DNA of 39,381 bases from Candidatus Bathyarchaeota archaeon (GTDB lineage: Archaea; Thermoproteota; Bathyarchaeia; 40CM-2-53-6), in contig VBBT01000109.1 in the NCBI GenBank assembly GCA_005881695.1, forward strand, positions 1-39,381, written 5' to 3'. The notes beneath the pieces are model-generated. The model did no database searches. It saw nothing but the letters and a program-made list of their open reading frames with translations, and was not told where the DNA came from. Positions 1 through 8,187 of this stretch are shown here, one piece after another. Within the stretch, counting starts at the first letter, position 1. The number at the start of each line of letters is the position of its first letter. The translations under genes and the position numbers were made by a program.

Positions 1-2
1 CC

Positions 3-344
3 AGACACTTCTTCGCCTGGGGCATATTCGCGCTAGTCGCCGTTGTCGTGGCATCAATAGCAGTCTCAGCATTGCTATTCGCAACACGCCCTCCCCCCGT
101 CGCAGGCACATACTACCCGTACTTCTTCTTCCCATTCCCGCTATTCTTCATCTTCGGAATATTCGCATTCTTCTGGATTGTCAGATGGCTAATCTTCCCA
201 TGGAGAGTAGGATGGGGCTACCGAGGAAGATACTGGCGATACCAAGACGAGTCCTATTACATCATTCGAGAAAGATACGCCAAGGGAGAGATCACCAAAG
301 AACAGCTCGAACAGATGATGCGCGACCTACAGCAACACATCTAA
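3..344 (+). CDS. SHOCT-domain membrane protein, 5'-partial
   Basis: The frame is open to the left edge. A GTG at 48 is the first start codon in the window, but it lies inside a hydrophobic stretch that begins upstream, so the gene probably starts before base 1. Two hydrophobic segments are visible, one ending near the ATRPPP turn and one around FFIFGIFAFFWIVRWLIF. The C-terminus, YAKGEITKEQLEQMMRDL, is a typical SHOCT (short C-terminal) motif, a roughly 30-residue helical tail common on small prokaryotic membrane proteins and thought to mediate oligomerisation. The function is unknown. A T-rich tract follows the stop. Confidence 0.7.
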   Translation, partial: RHFFAWGIFALVAVVVASIAVSALLFATRPPPVAGTYYPYFFFPFPLFFIFGIFAFFWIVRWLIFPWRVGWGYRGRYWRYQDESYYIIRERYAKGEITKEQLEQMMRDLQQHI

Positions 345-387
345 AGCACGACCCCTCCCGAACATGCGGTGGGCTATACCAATAGTC

Positions 388-408
388 CACTCTTTTTTCT
401 CTTCTTCC
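388..408 (+). terminator. T-rich archaeal-type terminator
   Basis: A pyrimidine run (CTCTTTTTTCTCTTCTTCC) lies about 45 nt after the SHOCT gene stop. Archaeal RNA polymerase terminates at such T-rich tracts without needing a hairpin, so this probably ends the upstream transcript. Confidence 0.5.
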
Positions 409-543
409 ATAACATCGTATAGTCAAATGGCCAGATAACTTAGGCGCCTACCAGGGCAAGATGGCCCAAAAATGACCCTTAAGTGGAGAGGAATCATAAT
501 CTCCGAGAGCCTAAGATAACCGAGCCTCCTTAACGAGTTCGAC

Positions 544-834
544 GTGTACAAAGCCCGAATCTCTGAACACGATGAACCCGTCGACGATCTAGGAACCAAG
601 GGGAGATGGCACCTTTACTGGGTACAAGTGAAAGAAGAACAGATCGAAGCTCTCTCAAGCGAGATCAGGAAAAGCTGGTATGCTCACTTTTGGAAGGGTC
701 AAAGACTCATGGCAGTCTTTCCAGGTAGGAAGTTCGACTTTCAGGCCGTAGACAAGTCTACGTGGAAAGAAGTTATCGAATACGGCAGGTCCGTTGGAAT
801 TCCAGAAGAACAACTAGACTTTCCGACCGATTAA
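544..834 (+). CDS. Conserved hypothetical protein, 96 aa
   Basis: A small soluble protein with a GTG start. It is rich in aromatic residues (WHLYWVQV, SWYAHFWKG) and charged residues, with no membrane segment and no cysteines. The frame has the composition of a real gene: mixed alpha/beta propensity and an acidic end at PEEQLDF. I recall similarly shaped short hypothetical proteins from archaea and bacteria but cannot name a family. It stands alone, with 199 nt upstream and a convergent gene downstream. Function unknown. Confidence 0.6.
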   Translation: MYKARISEHDEPVDDLGTKGRWHLYWVQVKEEQIEALSSEIRKSWYAHFWKGQRLMAVFPGRKFDFQAVDKSTWKEVIEYGRSVGIPEEQLDFPTD

Positions 835-879
835 GCCTCCAAACCGACACGGCAGGTATGCTCAACCGTATCATGGTGA

Positions 880-1245
880 CTAGCTAAGATACTTGCGAAA
901 CATTGGCCTCGCAATGCCGACGCCGAGAACCTCCAAGAGCAGGATCATGCCTAGCAACACCAACAGCAAGCTGCCTAGATTATTGAACTGTCCGAGGACC
1001 AGGATACCTCCGACCAGGCTGCCAATCCCCAGAATGACCAACGCGATCGTTGCCACGATCCCTAGCGATTCAGTCCTTCGTACCACCCTTCTCTCTTTGC
1101 GCTCTTCTTCTGCCATCTCAGCAGCCTGATCGCGTTCTATCTGCCCCATCGACTCATACGAGGCTTCGGCGAGGCTTCCTCCACAAACCCCGCATTCCAC
1201 CTCATTATTCAGCGAAACCGAGCCGCATGTTGGACACCTCTTCAA
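880..1245 (-). CDS. Zinc-ribbon membrane protein
   Basis: The protein has an N-terminal zinc ribbon (CPTCG then CGVCG), a charged helical linker rich in E and R, and two C-terminal hydrophobic helices (IVATIALVILGIGSLVGGIL and a second around LLLVLLGMILLLEVLGV). The frame stays open to an ATG at 1374, but I prefer the TTG at 1245. It gives the start MKRCPTCG, usual for this architecture, has a weak GTGAG upstream, and removes the 5' overlap with the divergent gene at 1345. The ribbon probably faces the cytoplasm. Function unknown; many archaeal membrane proteins carry such a ribbon. Confidence 0.65.
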   Translation of the reverse strand: MKRCPTCGSVSLNNEVECGVCGGSLAEASYESMGQIERDQAAEMAEEERKERRVVRRTESLGIVATIALVILGIGSLVGGILVLGQFNNLGSLLLVLLGMILLLEVLGVGIARPMFRKYLS

Positions 1246-1344
1246 TTGATGGAACTCACTGTTGGCAGTATCGACCTGCAATTTTAGCGTGCCGCAGGGG
1301 TAATGACTAACTACTTCACCCGCTAAAGAGGTGGGAGAGCCGCG

Positions 1345-1620
1345 TTGGTCCTGGAAGAATGCCCCTTCTGCCATAGGTTTCTTGCCGCTCAGCTAGTGTC
1401 AAGGGAAGAGGTAGACACGGGCGAGATTCTCAAAGAGAAAGACGTAATTTTTAGAATGGGTATCTCCATAGAAACCGGCGAAAGAATCGCCGACCAGCCA
1501 GAGGCATTCATCACCTACAAGTTTACTTATCGATGCAAAGACTGCGGGAAGGAATGGACTAAGTTCTCCGTCAAAGAAGTCGGCCTTCCAGAGGAATATG
1601 TACAGGACGAACTAGAATAG
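1345..1620 (+). CDS. Zinc-ribbon protein, 91 aa
   Basis: A TTG start gives MVLEECPFCH. Two CxxC pairs (CPFC near residue 6 and CKDC near residue 63) are separated by about 55 residues, which suggests one four-cysteine zinc site closing a small beta domain. The second half (TYRCKDCGKEW) resembles the end of the 53-residue zinc protein at 23612-23773 (TYRCFDCEKE), so the two may belong to one family. It diverges from the zinc-ribbon membrane protein. No enzymatic motif is visible. A nucleic-acid- or protein-binding role is possible but unproven. Confidence 0.65.
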   Translation: MVLEECPFCHRFLAAQLVSREEVDTGEILKEKDVIFRMGISIETGERIADQPEAFITYKFTYRCKDCGKEWTKFSVKEVGLPEEYVQDELE

Positions 1621-1732
1621 ACAGAATACGACACTGACAAGGAAGAAGAAGAGGCAAGAGAAAGGGAAGCATGACGCCCGGGCGCAAACCCTCCACAGAC
1701 AAAACGTCAAAACGATGTCCGCCTTTGTTTAA

Positions 1733-1954
1733 ATAGAATCTACAGCCCCGACGGTCAAGCACCGAGTAGAGATCAAGTCCACGGAAAACGGGCCGAATCC
1801 AGTGTACCTGGACGGCAAGGTATTCACCGCATTGTGCAGATGCGGAGGCTCTAACAGTAAGCCCTTCTGCGACGGTACCCATGCAAAGATTGGATTCCGT
1901 GCGAAACCCGCAGAACTAAAAGTCCTCACGGAGCACTCCAAAGTAGAAGCATAG
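1733..1954 (+). CDS. CDGSH-type [2Fe-2S] protein, start unclear
   Basis: This frame encodes [16 protein letters not shown], a full match to the CDGSH iron-sulfur signature C-x-C-x2-S-x3-P-x-C-D-G-T-H, with three Cys and one His holding a [2Fe-2S] cluster. The preceding stretch ([18 protein letters not shown]) fits the family's N-terminal strand region, so it is probably coding. Yet between the upstream stop (TAA at 1730) and GTG at 1802 there is no ATG, GTG or TTG. The given start is the first in-frame codon, ATA; a rare start or a sequence error is possible. Starting at GTG 1802 would keep the cluster motif but drop the conserved strand. A TTTAAATA box lies at 1728-1735. Confidence 0.7.
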   Translation: MESTAPTVKHRVEIKSTENGPNPVYLDGKVFTALCRCGGSNSKPFCDGTHAKIGFRAKPAELKVLTEHSKVEA

Positions 1955-2111
1955 GGTTAGAAGAACTAGAACCCTCGTTAGGTTGTACCTAAATGCTCGA
2001 CGACCTCGCCTAGCGCTTTATGGGAAAGAGTGAGAGCGAAGCCGCCGACGTGCCCTGCTTCTGGAAGAGGCCGATGGTATTATTAGGCTCCTATATTTGT
2101 AGTAGATTGCT

Positions 2112-3005
2112 ATGGCGAAACTCGGGTACCTAGCAGTAGCTCTCTCCATATTCCTAATAGTCAGCATCATTCCCTTGCCCTTGCTCGGCCCCATAGTCCC
2201 AAAGATTCCAAGAGCACAAGCGGCCACCGTCCCTATTACTCTAAGCGGATTTGCAACAACCGGATGGGACGGCTCCACGAATCCTAACCCGACGATAACG
2301 GTTCGCGCTTTCGACACAGTCAAACTAAGCCTAAGCAGCGCCGATGGCGCACCTCACCAGTTCTTACTGGACGGTAACAGGGACGGCAGCGGCACGGTGG
2401 ATTGTCCCTCACCAGACCCGTGCTCCGCGGTGTTTCCGCCCAGCACGATCTACTCTTTCTCCGTTAGCAACATTGCCGCTGGCACCTATACTTACTACTG
2501 CACCATTCATCCCACAAGCATGTTCGGAAGTTTTGTGGTGGCACCGGATTTCTCAATCAACGCCAACCCCTCAACCCTAAACATTCCCGCGGGCAGCTTT
2601 GGAACCTCTCAGATCACTCTGAACAGTAACGGCTTTTCCGGAACAGTCTCACTGTCTTCCACAGTCGTCCCCAGCACCCCCACGATAACTACCACGCTGA
2701 AACCCACATCTGTCCTTCTCAACCCCGGCGGATCGGGAACCTCAACCCTCAACGTGACGACGACTTCATTCACACCGCTAGCGACTTACAATGTAAATGT
2801 AACAGGGACCAGCGGTGCTCTATCCCACTCAACCCAAGTAACCGTCACAGTTACCAGTGGCACTATCGGCGGGACGGCCACAACAAACCCACGGGGATTG
2901 ACCCTCCCACTCATCGGAGTCGCAACCGTGATCGCTTCCGCAATCGTGCTGACTGGGATCTACGTCAGGCGTGCTAGAGCAAAGAGAATCCACAAGCCTA
3001 AGTAA
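2112..3005 (+). CDS. Exported membrane-anchored cupredoxin
   Basis: An N-terminal signal peptide ends near ARAQA-type residues (33-38). A plastocyanin-like cupredoxin domain follows (about 40-145), with type 1 copper ligands His82 (in APHQF), Cys130, His133 and Met137 in the usual C-x2-H-x3-M arrangement. Cys98 and Cys104 could form a disulfide. Residues 147-250 look like an Ig-like beta domain rich in Ser and Thr. A C-terminal transmembrane helix (about 264-285) is followed by a basic cytoplasmic tail. It probably carries electrons on the outer membrane face, as small blue copper proteins do in thaumarchaea and haloarchaea; the partner is unknown. Confidence 0.82.
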   Translation: MAKLGYLAVALSIFLIVSIIPLPLLGPIVPKIPRAQAATVPITLSGFATTGWDGSTNPNPTITVRAFDTVKLSLSSADGAPHQFLLDGNRDGSGTVDCPSPDPCSAVFPPSTIYSFSVSNIAAGTYTYYCTIHPTSMFGSFVVAPDFSINANPSTLNIPAGSFGTSQITLNSNGFSGTVSLSSTVVPSTPTITTTLKPTSVLLNPGGSGTSTLNVTTTSFTPLATYNVNVTGTSGALSHSTQVTVTVTSGTIGGTATTNPRGLTLPLIGVATVIASAIVLTGIYVRRARAKRIHKPK

Positions 3006-3055
3006 ATCCACGAACCAAACAACTAGGCAACGACCTCAAGGGATAGTGGAGAGTC

Positions 3056-3820
3056 TTGAAATTAGAGAGAAATTCCGCCCCCGCGATAATCTTGACTCTA
3101 GTGCTTGCAGGTTCATTTCTATTACTCGTCCGAAGCCCGCTGTTCTACTCCCCGGTCGAAAGAACCCGCCCCCTCAGAGCTGCCCTGGTAGACGAGGTTT
3201 CAGCGACAATCCCGGATCCCTACTTCACAGCGAACGTGACAAACACGTTGACAAGAATCGGGTACACGGTTGACTACTACGCGCCGAAGGACGTTACCGT
3301 TGACCTCTTCAAGAACCTGCCCTCCAAGGGATACGGGATTATTATTCTGAGAAATCACTCGACGGGGTTAACAGGAGACGTGATCGCCCTCGTCACTTCA
3401 GAACCATTCGACCACGGAAAGTATGTGAACGAGCAACAGGCCGGCTTGGTCGTAGAGGCCTGGTTAGGCTCAAGCAACACCACATACTTCAGCATCACTC
3501 CAACTTTTGTCCGGGAAGCAATGCAGGGAACTTTTCCCAACACACTTCTAGTTGTAATGGGCTGTGCGGGACTGATGAACTCGGAGATGGCCCAGGCCTT
3601 CGTAGCTAGAGGCGCTGAAGTCTACGTAAGCTGGGACCAGATCGTCCTCGCAAACCAGAGCGACGGAGGCGCCATCCTCCTCATACAATCCATGACAACC
3701 GGACACACGGTCGATGACGCGGTGACATCAGCCACGGAGAATGCGCCTTCGAGTCCTCTGTATTCCAGCCAGTTAAGATACTATCCGTTGGATAGAGGAG
3801 GAGTAGTTCTCAGCCTCTGA
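3056..3820 (+). CDS. Membrane-anchored caspase/CHAT-like protein
   Basis: TTG start. One N-terminal membrane helix (residues 9-25) places the rest outside the cell. The soluble part has features of the caspase-like (clan CD) fold: a strand ending in histidine (IIILRNHSTG, His101) and a later strand ending in cysteine (LLVVMGCAG, Cys170), followed by a helix and MAQAFVARGAEVYVSWD, which closely mimics the strand after the catalytic cysteine in CHAT and gingipain-type peptidases. His101/Cys170 would be the dyad. The family assignment is inference from motif order. It lies 50 nt after the cupredoxin and may be cotranscribed with it. Confidence 0.55.
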   Translation: MKLERNSAPAIILTLVLAGSFLLLVRSPLFYSPVERTRPLRAALVDEVSATIPDPYFTANVTNTLTRIGYTVDYYAPKDVTVDLFKNLPSKGYGIIILRNHSTGLTGDVIALVTSEPFDHGKYVNEQQAGLVVEAWLGSSNTTYFSITPTFVREAMQGTFPNTLLVVMGCAGLMNSEMAQAFVARGAEVYVSWDQIVLANQSDGGAILLIQSMTTGHTVDDAVTSATENAPSSPLYSSQLRYYPLDRGGVVLSL

Positions 3821-3925
3821 ATTTGAATCAGGCTCAAACCTCTTCATATGCGCTTCAAAATGGAACCACGGATTTAGAAAGGAAAGACCGATAAGCTCTT
3901 CATTATCGAAGATAAACCGACGCTA

Positions 3926-4336
3926 TTGACAGATCAGAGCCAAGTCGAGAGACGGGGCGTGATCAAGAGGCCCACGGCGTCATTCCTATTTTCCTTAGCA
4001 GCGGGAATCGCGACGGTCGCGTACTCAACAGGCCTTGCCAACTATACGCAGTATTATTTCATAACAACAGTCCTGGTTCAGAACTCATTCATTATCGGCC
4101 TAGTCACCATCTTCGTTGGGGCTCTGACCTACGTTAGGCCCGACGAACATTCCGTATGGAGTCTAGTTATGGTGTCAATGGGCATTAGCGAGCTAGTGTT
4201 AGTAACAAGCACCTCGTTGACGATTCCCTTCCTAGAGATCTCCCCCATAGGTCCTGCTGCCGGAATACTGGCACTAATTAGCGGTTTTCTCGGGCTCATA
4301 TTCAAGCCAGGGATCATCAGATTCGCCACCAGCTAA
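3926..4336 (+). CDS. Four-helix membrane protein, 136 aa
   Basis: TTG start. After a short polar N-terminus (MTDQSQVERRGVIKR), hydrophobic segments lie at about residues 18-40, 45-66, 80-100 and 107-129. No catalytic or binding residues stand out. The spacing resembles small archaeal four-helix membrane proteins of the DUF6114 kind, but I cannot confirm that. The gene converges on purM with a 47-nt gap. Function unknown. Confidence 0.6.
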   Translation: MTDQSQVERRGVIKRPTASFLFSLAAGIATVAYSTGLANYTQYYFITTVLVQNSFIIGLVTIFVGALTYVRPDEHSVWSLVMVSMGISELVLVTSTSLTIPFLEISPIGPAAGILALISGFLGLIFKPGIIRFATS

Positions 4337-4383
4337 TCATCCGAAAATCAACACGCACCTAACATGGGTGAACTGTGAGTCCC

Positions 4384-5418
4384 TTAGTCGATCTGCGCGT
4401 CCTCAATCCAGACCCCGCGCTTCTTCTGAACACGTCCTAGTTCGAAGACCGGGTGCCCATGTCTCTTGAATAGGCGATCTACACGGGTCACCTCTTCATC
4501 AGGGCAGACTAAGACAAAACCTACACCCATGTTGAATGTCCGTCGCATCTCTAGATCTGTCACATGCCCTTTCTCTTGTATCAGCTGGAATATGGGCGGC
4601 GTCGGTGGCAGCTGATCAATCCTTGCCCCTAGCTTGGCCTGGCCGAGGATCCGCTCAAGCTTCCCAAAAGAACCGCCAGTAATGTGGGCAAGGCCGTGGA
4701 TTTGCGTATTCGCGATTGCTTCCAGAACAGGTTTTACGTAGATTAGGGTAGGTTCGAGTAGTTCCTCGCCGACGCTGCGACCGAGTTCTGGAACTCTCTC
4801 CTGAAGCTTGTATTCCTTGAGAAGAATTTTCCTTGCGAGAGTCAGACCATTCGAGTGAATTCCTGAACTGGCTACTCCGATCAGCGAGTCCCCGTTTTGG
4901 ATCTTGTTTCCGAGAATCAGGTCTTTATTTCTGCATATTCCAGCTGCCATTCCCACTAGGTCAATCCCGGGGTCGCTGGAGAGAAGGTCTGGGACAATGG
5001 CGGTCTCGCCCCCAACTATTGCCATTCCTGCCTGTTTTGCCCCCTCTACCAGTCCAACTGCGATTTCGTTGACGATGCGACGATCGTGCTTGGCCATTGC
5101 GAGATAGTCGAGAAAGCTGATAGGTTCTGCACCTGTGCAAATCAGATCATTCGCGCACATCGCGACGCAATCTATCCCGATGGTGTCGTACTTCCGCATC
5201 AACTGAGCTATGATGACCTTGGTCCCGACGTTATCGGTATGCAGGCTCAGGACACGGCCATCGTTGAGGTCAACGAGACCTGCGTAATGGCCAATCGGGA
5301 AAATTGGATGCCCGACTCTCCCTTTACGAGTTTTGAATGTAGATTCCAGCAGTCGCGCAAGGGCCTCGTGGGATTTCCTGACTTGGGAAACGTCGACTCC
5401 TGCTCTGGCGTAGGTCAT
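4384..5418 (-). CDS. purM: Phosphoribosylformylglycinamidine cyclo-ligase (AIR synthetase)
   Basis: PurM closes FGAM to 5-aminoimidazole ribonucleotide using ATP, the fifth step of purine synthesis. The ATG at 5418 gives MTYARAGVDV, the family's standard beginning; a TTG at 5433 would add five extra residues. Diagnostic stretches include HTDNVGTKV (ATP/Mg site), CANDLICTGAEPISFLDYLA, the VGGETA loop and SSGIHSNGLTLAR. The length of 344 residues is normal. It is the last gene of the purine operon, 17 nt after purC, and converges on a membrane-protein gene. No strong terminator is visible after it. Confidence 0.95.
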   Translation of the reverse strand: MTYARAGVDVSQVRKSHEALARLLESTFKTRKGRVGHPIFPIGHYAGLVDLNDGRVLSLHTDNVGTKVIIAQLMRKYDTIGIDCVAMCANDLICTGAEPISFLDYLAMAKHDRRIVNEIAVGLVEGAKQAGMAIVGGETAIVPDLLSSDPGIDLVGMAAGICRNKDLILGNKIQNGDSLIGVASSGIHSNGLTLARKILLKEYKLQERVPELGRSVGEELLEPTLIYVKPVLEAIANTQIHGLAHITGGSFGKLERILGQAKLGARIDQLPPTPPIFQLIQEKGHVTDLEMRRTFNMGVGFVLVCPDEEVTRVDRLFKRHGHPVFELGRVQKKRGVWIEDAQID

Positions 5419-5435
5419 GCGGGACCTAGGCAAAC

Positions 5436-6302
5436 CTAGAGCTTCAGTCCCGTCAAGCGCTCGTAAGCGATCATGTACCGCTTACTCGTTTCATCAATCA
5501 GATCCTTGGGAAGGCCAGGCGGTCTCGGGGTTGGCTGGCCAGCTTTTCGCGCCTCATCAAGCATCTTCTTGTAACCAACCTTGGAAAGCCAATCTCGGAT
5601 CAACTGCTTATCATAACTCTCTTGGTTCTTGCCCGGAGAATAGTTCTCTTTCGGCCAGAGCCGAAACTCGTCAGGCCCAATCGAGTCCGCTAGAACGATG
5701 TTGCTTTCGTCGTCGAGACCAAACTCTAGTTTGAGATCGGCAAGGACAAAGCCGGCCTTGTCCGCGCGCTCGGACATTTTCTTGTAGATATTGAGGCTGC
5801 GATCTTTGAGCGCGATGATCTCTTCAGTGTCCAACCAGCCCTCGTCCACAATCTGGTCGACCGTGACAGGCTCATCTTTCACGTCAGACTTGGTGGTTGG
5901 ATCGAAGTATGGTTCAGGAAGTTTGATAGCGTTGATTGGCTTCACGGGTAGGTTGACCTCTCCCTTGACAAGTCTCTCGTAGAGACTGCCGTAGAGATAA
6001 CCTCGGACAACGCACTCCACTGGGATCATCTTCAGTTTCCGGACAATCATACGGTTCGCGTTCTCAACGCGGACCATATGATGGGGGACCTTCAGATAGT
6101 TGAACCAGTACTCCGCAAGCTTGCAGAGCACTTCCCCTTTTCGAGGAATGGTAGAAGGAAGGACAATATCATAGGCGGATACCCGGTCGGTAAAAACGAA
6201 CAAGAGCTCCTCGCCGTCGAGCTCGTAGATGTCCTTTACCTTGCCATGCTTGAATGGCATCGACGACAATTCGTTCTCAGGGTCATTAACGTGTTCTTGC
6301 AT
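5436..6302 (-). CDS. purC: SAICAR synthetase
   Basis: PurC joins aspartate to CAIR with ATP, giving SAICAR. Visible motifs are KHGKVKDIYE (nucleotide loop), the substrate motif ECVVRGYLYGS, LADLKLEFGLD and ADSIGPDEFRLWP, followed by SYDKQLIRDWL. At 288 residues it is longer than the roughly 240-residue bacterial form and resembles the longer PurC group also found in yeast-like enzymes. The ATG sits directly after the purE TAG stop with no gap, so the two are probably translated in series. PurE upstream and PurC together make SAICAR from AIR. Confidence 0.95.
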   Translation of the reverse strand: MQEHVNDPENELSSMPFKHGKVKDIYELDGEELLFVFTDRVSAYDIVLPSTIPRKGEVLCKLAEYWFNYLKVPHHMVRVENANRMIVRKLKMIPVECVVRGYLYGSLYERLVKGEVNLPVKPINAIKLPEPYFDPTTKSDVKDEPVTVDQIVDEGWLDTEEIIALKDRSLNIYKKMSERADKAGFVLADLKLEFGLDDESNIVLADSIGPDEFRLWPKENYSPGKNQESYDKQLIRDWLSKVGYKKMLDEARKAGQPTPRPPGLPKDLIDETSKRYMIAYERLTGLKL

Positions 6303-6737
6303 CTAGACACGACCACCACGGTATTGCTGGAGGGTCTTTGCGAGTTCTGAGTCGGAGAGTGCAAGAATCTCAGCGGCGAGGAGTGCCGCGTTCGTTCCAT
6401 TGTCCAGGCCGACGGTACCAACCGGGACGCCTGATGGGAGCTGAACGATCGACAGGATCGAGTCGAGGTTGAGCTTGCCCGAGACCGGGACCCCAATCAC
6501 TGGCTTGTTGGTTAGGGACGCCACGAAACCAGGTAGGCCAGCGCTGAGCCCGGCAATTGCAATGAAAATATCAGACTTGGAACCCTCGACGTACTTGTCA
6601 AGCTCTTTGTGGTTGCGGTGACTCGAGAGAACCTTCGTTTCGAAGGGAATGCCAAGCTTCTCAAAAATGGTCTCAGCCTTCTTGGCGATCTCCCGATCGC
6701 TCTCCGAGCCCATGACGATGCTAACGCTTTTGGTCAA
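6303..6737 (-). CDS. purE: AIR carboxylase / mutase PurE, class II-like
   Basis: PurE carboxylates 5-aminoimidazole ribonucleotide. MGSESD near the start and LSSHRNH mark the active site. I choose the TTG at 6737 because it overlaps the preceding stop as TTGA, as elsewhere in this operon; a GTG at 6746 would add three residues. The class I motif AGxAAHLPG is replaced by AGLSAGLPGF, lacking its histidine and resembling the AGRSNxLxGF loop of class II enzymes, which use CO2 directly. No purK is present, which agrees with class II. The first motif keeps R rather than the K of metazoan class II, so the class call is tentative. Confidence 0.9.
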   Translation of the reverse strand: MTKSVSIVMGSESDREIAKKAETIFEKLGIPFETKVLSSHRNHKELDKYVEGSKSDIFIAIAGLSAGLPGFVASLTNKPVIGVPVSGKLNLDSILSIVQLPSGVPVGTVGLDNGTNAALLAAEILALSDSELAKTLQQYRGGRV

Positions 6738-7309
6738 CTGTGACACCGCACAACTCGAGATTCTGTGACTACCGTGTTCGCTGGTAAATCAAACTGATCC
6801 CGAGGAACGCGACTGACAAGCTGAAGATTGAACGATAGACCGATCGACCGAACATGTTCTGGAAGCGTTTTGAGAATGCGGTCAAAATATCCTCTGCCCC
6901 AGCCGAGACGGTAGCCTTCCTTGTCCCAGACGATCCCGGGAATGAACATAACGTCGACTGCATCGAGGCTCTCGGGCCGTAGAAACTCTGGTCTGGGCTC
7001 GGGAATGTTGAAGCTTCCAGGCGCGAGCTCTTTCCCGAGGTCTTTGATTTCGGAGAAGAAGAGGTCAATGTCTCCTTTCTTCACAACGGGAACAAGAACT
7101 CGCTTGTTGCTATCCAAGGCCTTTCGGATGAGTGGACGAGTGTCAACCTCGCTACCCTTGCTGACGTAACAGGCAATACCTCTCGCGCGGACATACTCGT
7201 GAAGATGCAGAACCTGATCCAGGATCTCCACACTCTTCTGATCTATGTCTCGAGTAGACTGTCGATCTCTGAGGCGCAAAATGTATCGTCGAAATTGTTC
7301 TTTCTCCAC
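6734..7309 (-). CDS. 5-formyltetrahydrofolate cyclo-ligase
   Basis: This ATP-dependent enzyme returns 5-formyl-THF to 5,10-methenyl-THF and so feeds formyl groups back to FolD and PurN. The signature IPGIVWDKEGYRLGWGRGYF is the family's C-terminal substrate/Mg motif, and KEQFRRYILRLRDR is its N-terminal helix. The frame opens at an ATG (7384), but that would overlap folD by 58 nt. GTG at 7309 gives MVEKEQFRRYIL, the normal family start, 17 nt after the folD stop. Its stop overlaps the purE TTG. Position between folD and purE ties it to folate supply for purine synthesis. Confidence 0.9.
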   Translation of the reverse strand: MEKEQFRRYILRLRDRQSTRDIDQKSVEILDQVLHLHEYVRARGIACYVSKGSEVDTRPLIRKALDSNKRVLVPVVKKGDIDLFFSEIKDLGKELAPGSFNIPEPRPEFLRPESLDAVDVMFIPGIVWDKEGYRLGWGRGYFDRILKTLPEHVRSIGLSFNLQLVSRVPRDQFDLPANTVVTESRVVRCHS

Positions 7310-7326
7310 AGCAGTCTTTGCTTCGG

Positions 7327-8187
7327 TCAAACTTTCAATCCAATCTGGATACTTGAGGCCAGTATAGTGTTCTCTAGTAGACATGCGACCGTCATAGGTC
7401 CAACCCCTCCCGGAACCGGCGTAATATAGCCGGCTACTCTGCTGACCTTCTCAAAATCCACATCCCCCCGGAGCTTTCCGTCGACCCTTGTCAAGCCAAC
7501 ATCGACTACAGCCGAGTTAGGTTTCACGTGGTCGGCGCGAATCTGGAAGATTTCCTTTCCAACTGCACTGACTAGAATGTCAGCGGTCCGTGTCATCCCT
7601 GAAAGGTTGGCCGTCTTGGAGTGGCAGACGGTAACGGTCGCGTCTCTGTTGAGGAGGAGGTTAGCCAGGGGTCTGCCCACCAGATTGCTTCTGTTGATGA
7701 TAACTGCACGTGATCCAGCGACCGGAACTTTGTAGTAGTTTAGCAGCTTGATAACGCCTTTCGGCGTGCCCGGAACCAGTTCCTCATGACCTGAGGCCAG
7801 TTTGCCAGCGTTGATGGGATGCAGTCCGTCTACATCCTTGTAGGGGATGATTCTCTCGATTACCTTTTCCTCGTTGAAGCCTGGGGGTAGTGGCAACTGG
7901 ACGAGTATTCCGTTGACCTTGGGGTTAGTGTTGAGCTGGCCGAGCAAAGCTTCCAGTTTGTCCTGGGATGTGTCAGCGGGTAGATGGTGGCTCTCAGACC
8001 TTATTCCAACCTCATCAGCGGCCTTGTGCTTGGCTTTGAGATAGGAGGCGCTGGCAGGGTCGTCGCCGACTTGAACCGTGGCGAGGAAAGGCTTAGTGCC
8101 ATGTTTTTCTAGTTGTTGGACGTTTTGAGCAATCTGTTTCTTGACTTCACTAGCAACCAGTTTACCGTCCATGAGGATGGCTGTCAA
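7327..8187 (-). CDS. folD: Methylene-THF dehydrogenase / methenyl-THF cyclohydrolase
   Basis: FolD interconverts 5,10-methylene-THF, methenyl-THF and 10-formyl-THF. The active-site pair is Tyr49 and Lys53 in ASASYLKAKHKA, aligned with Tyr52/Lys56 of the E. coli enzyme. Other motifs are GILVQLPLPPG, KDVDGLHPINAG, the nucleotide-binding INRSNLVGRPLA and the ending ITPVPGGVGPMTV. The TTG start overlaps the purN TGA as TTGA, and the length of 286 residues is standard. Lying directly after purN, it makes the 10-formyl-THF that PurN consumes. Confidence 0.95.
   Translation of the reverse strand: MTAILMDGKLVASEVKKQIAQNVQQLEKHGTKPFLATVQVGDDPASASYLKAKHKAADEVGIRSESHHLPADTSQDKLEALLGQLNTNPKVNGILVQLPLPPGFNEEKVIERIIPYKDVDGLHPINAGKLASGHEELVPGTPKGVIKLLNYYKVPVAGSRAVIINRSNLVGRPLANLLLNRDATVTVCHSKTANLSGMTRTADILVSAVGKEIFQIRADHVKPNSAVVDVGLTRVDGKLRGDVDFEKVSRVAGYITPVPGGVGPMTVACLLENTILASSIQIGLKV

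Noticed and set aside
1246-1374. N-terminal extension of the zinc-ribbon membrane protein
   Set aside because: It overlaps the 5' end of the divergent gene and has no domain character; TTG 1245 gives the usual start just before the first CxxC.
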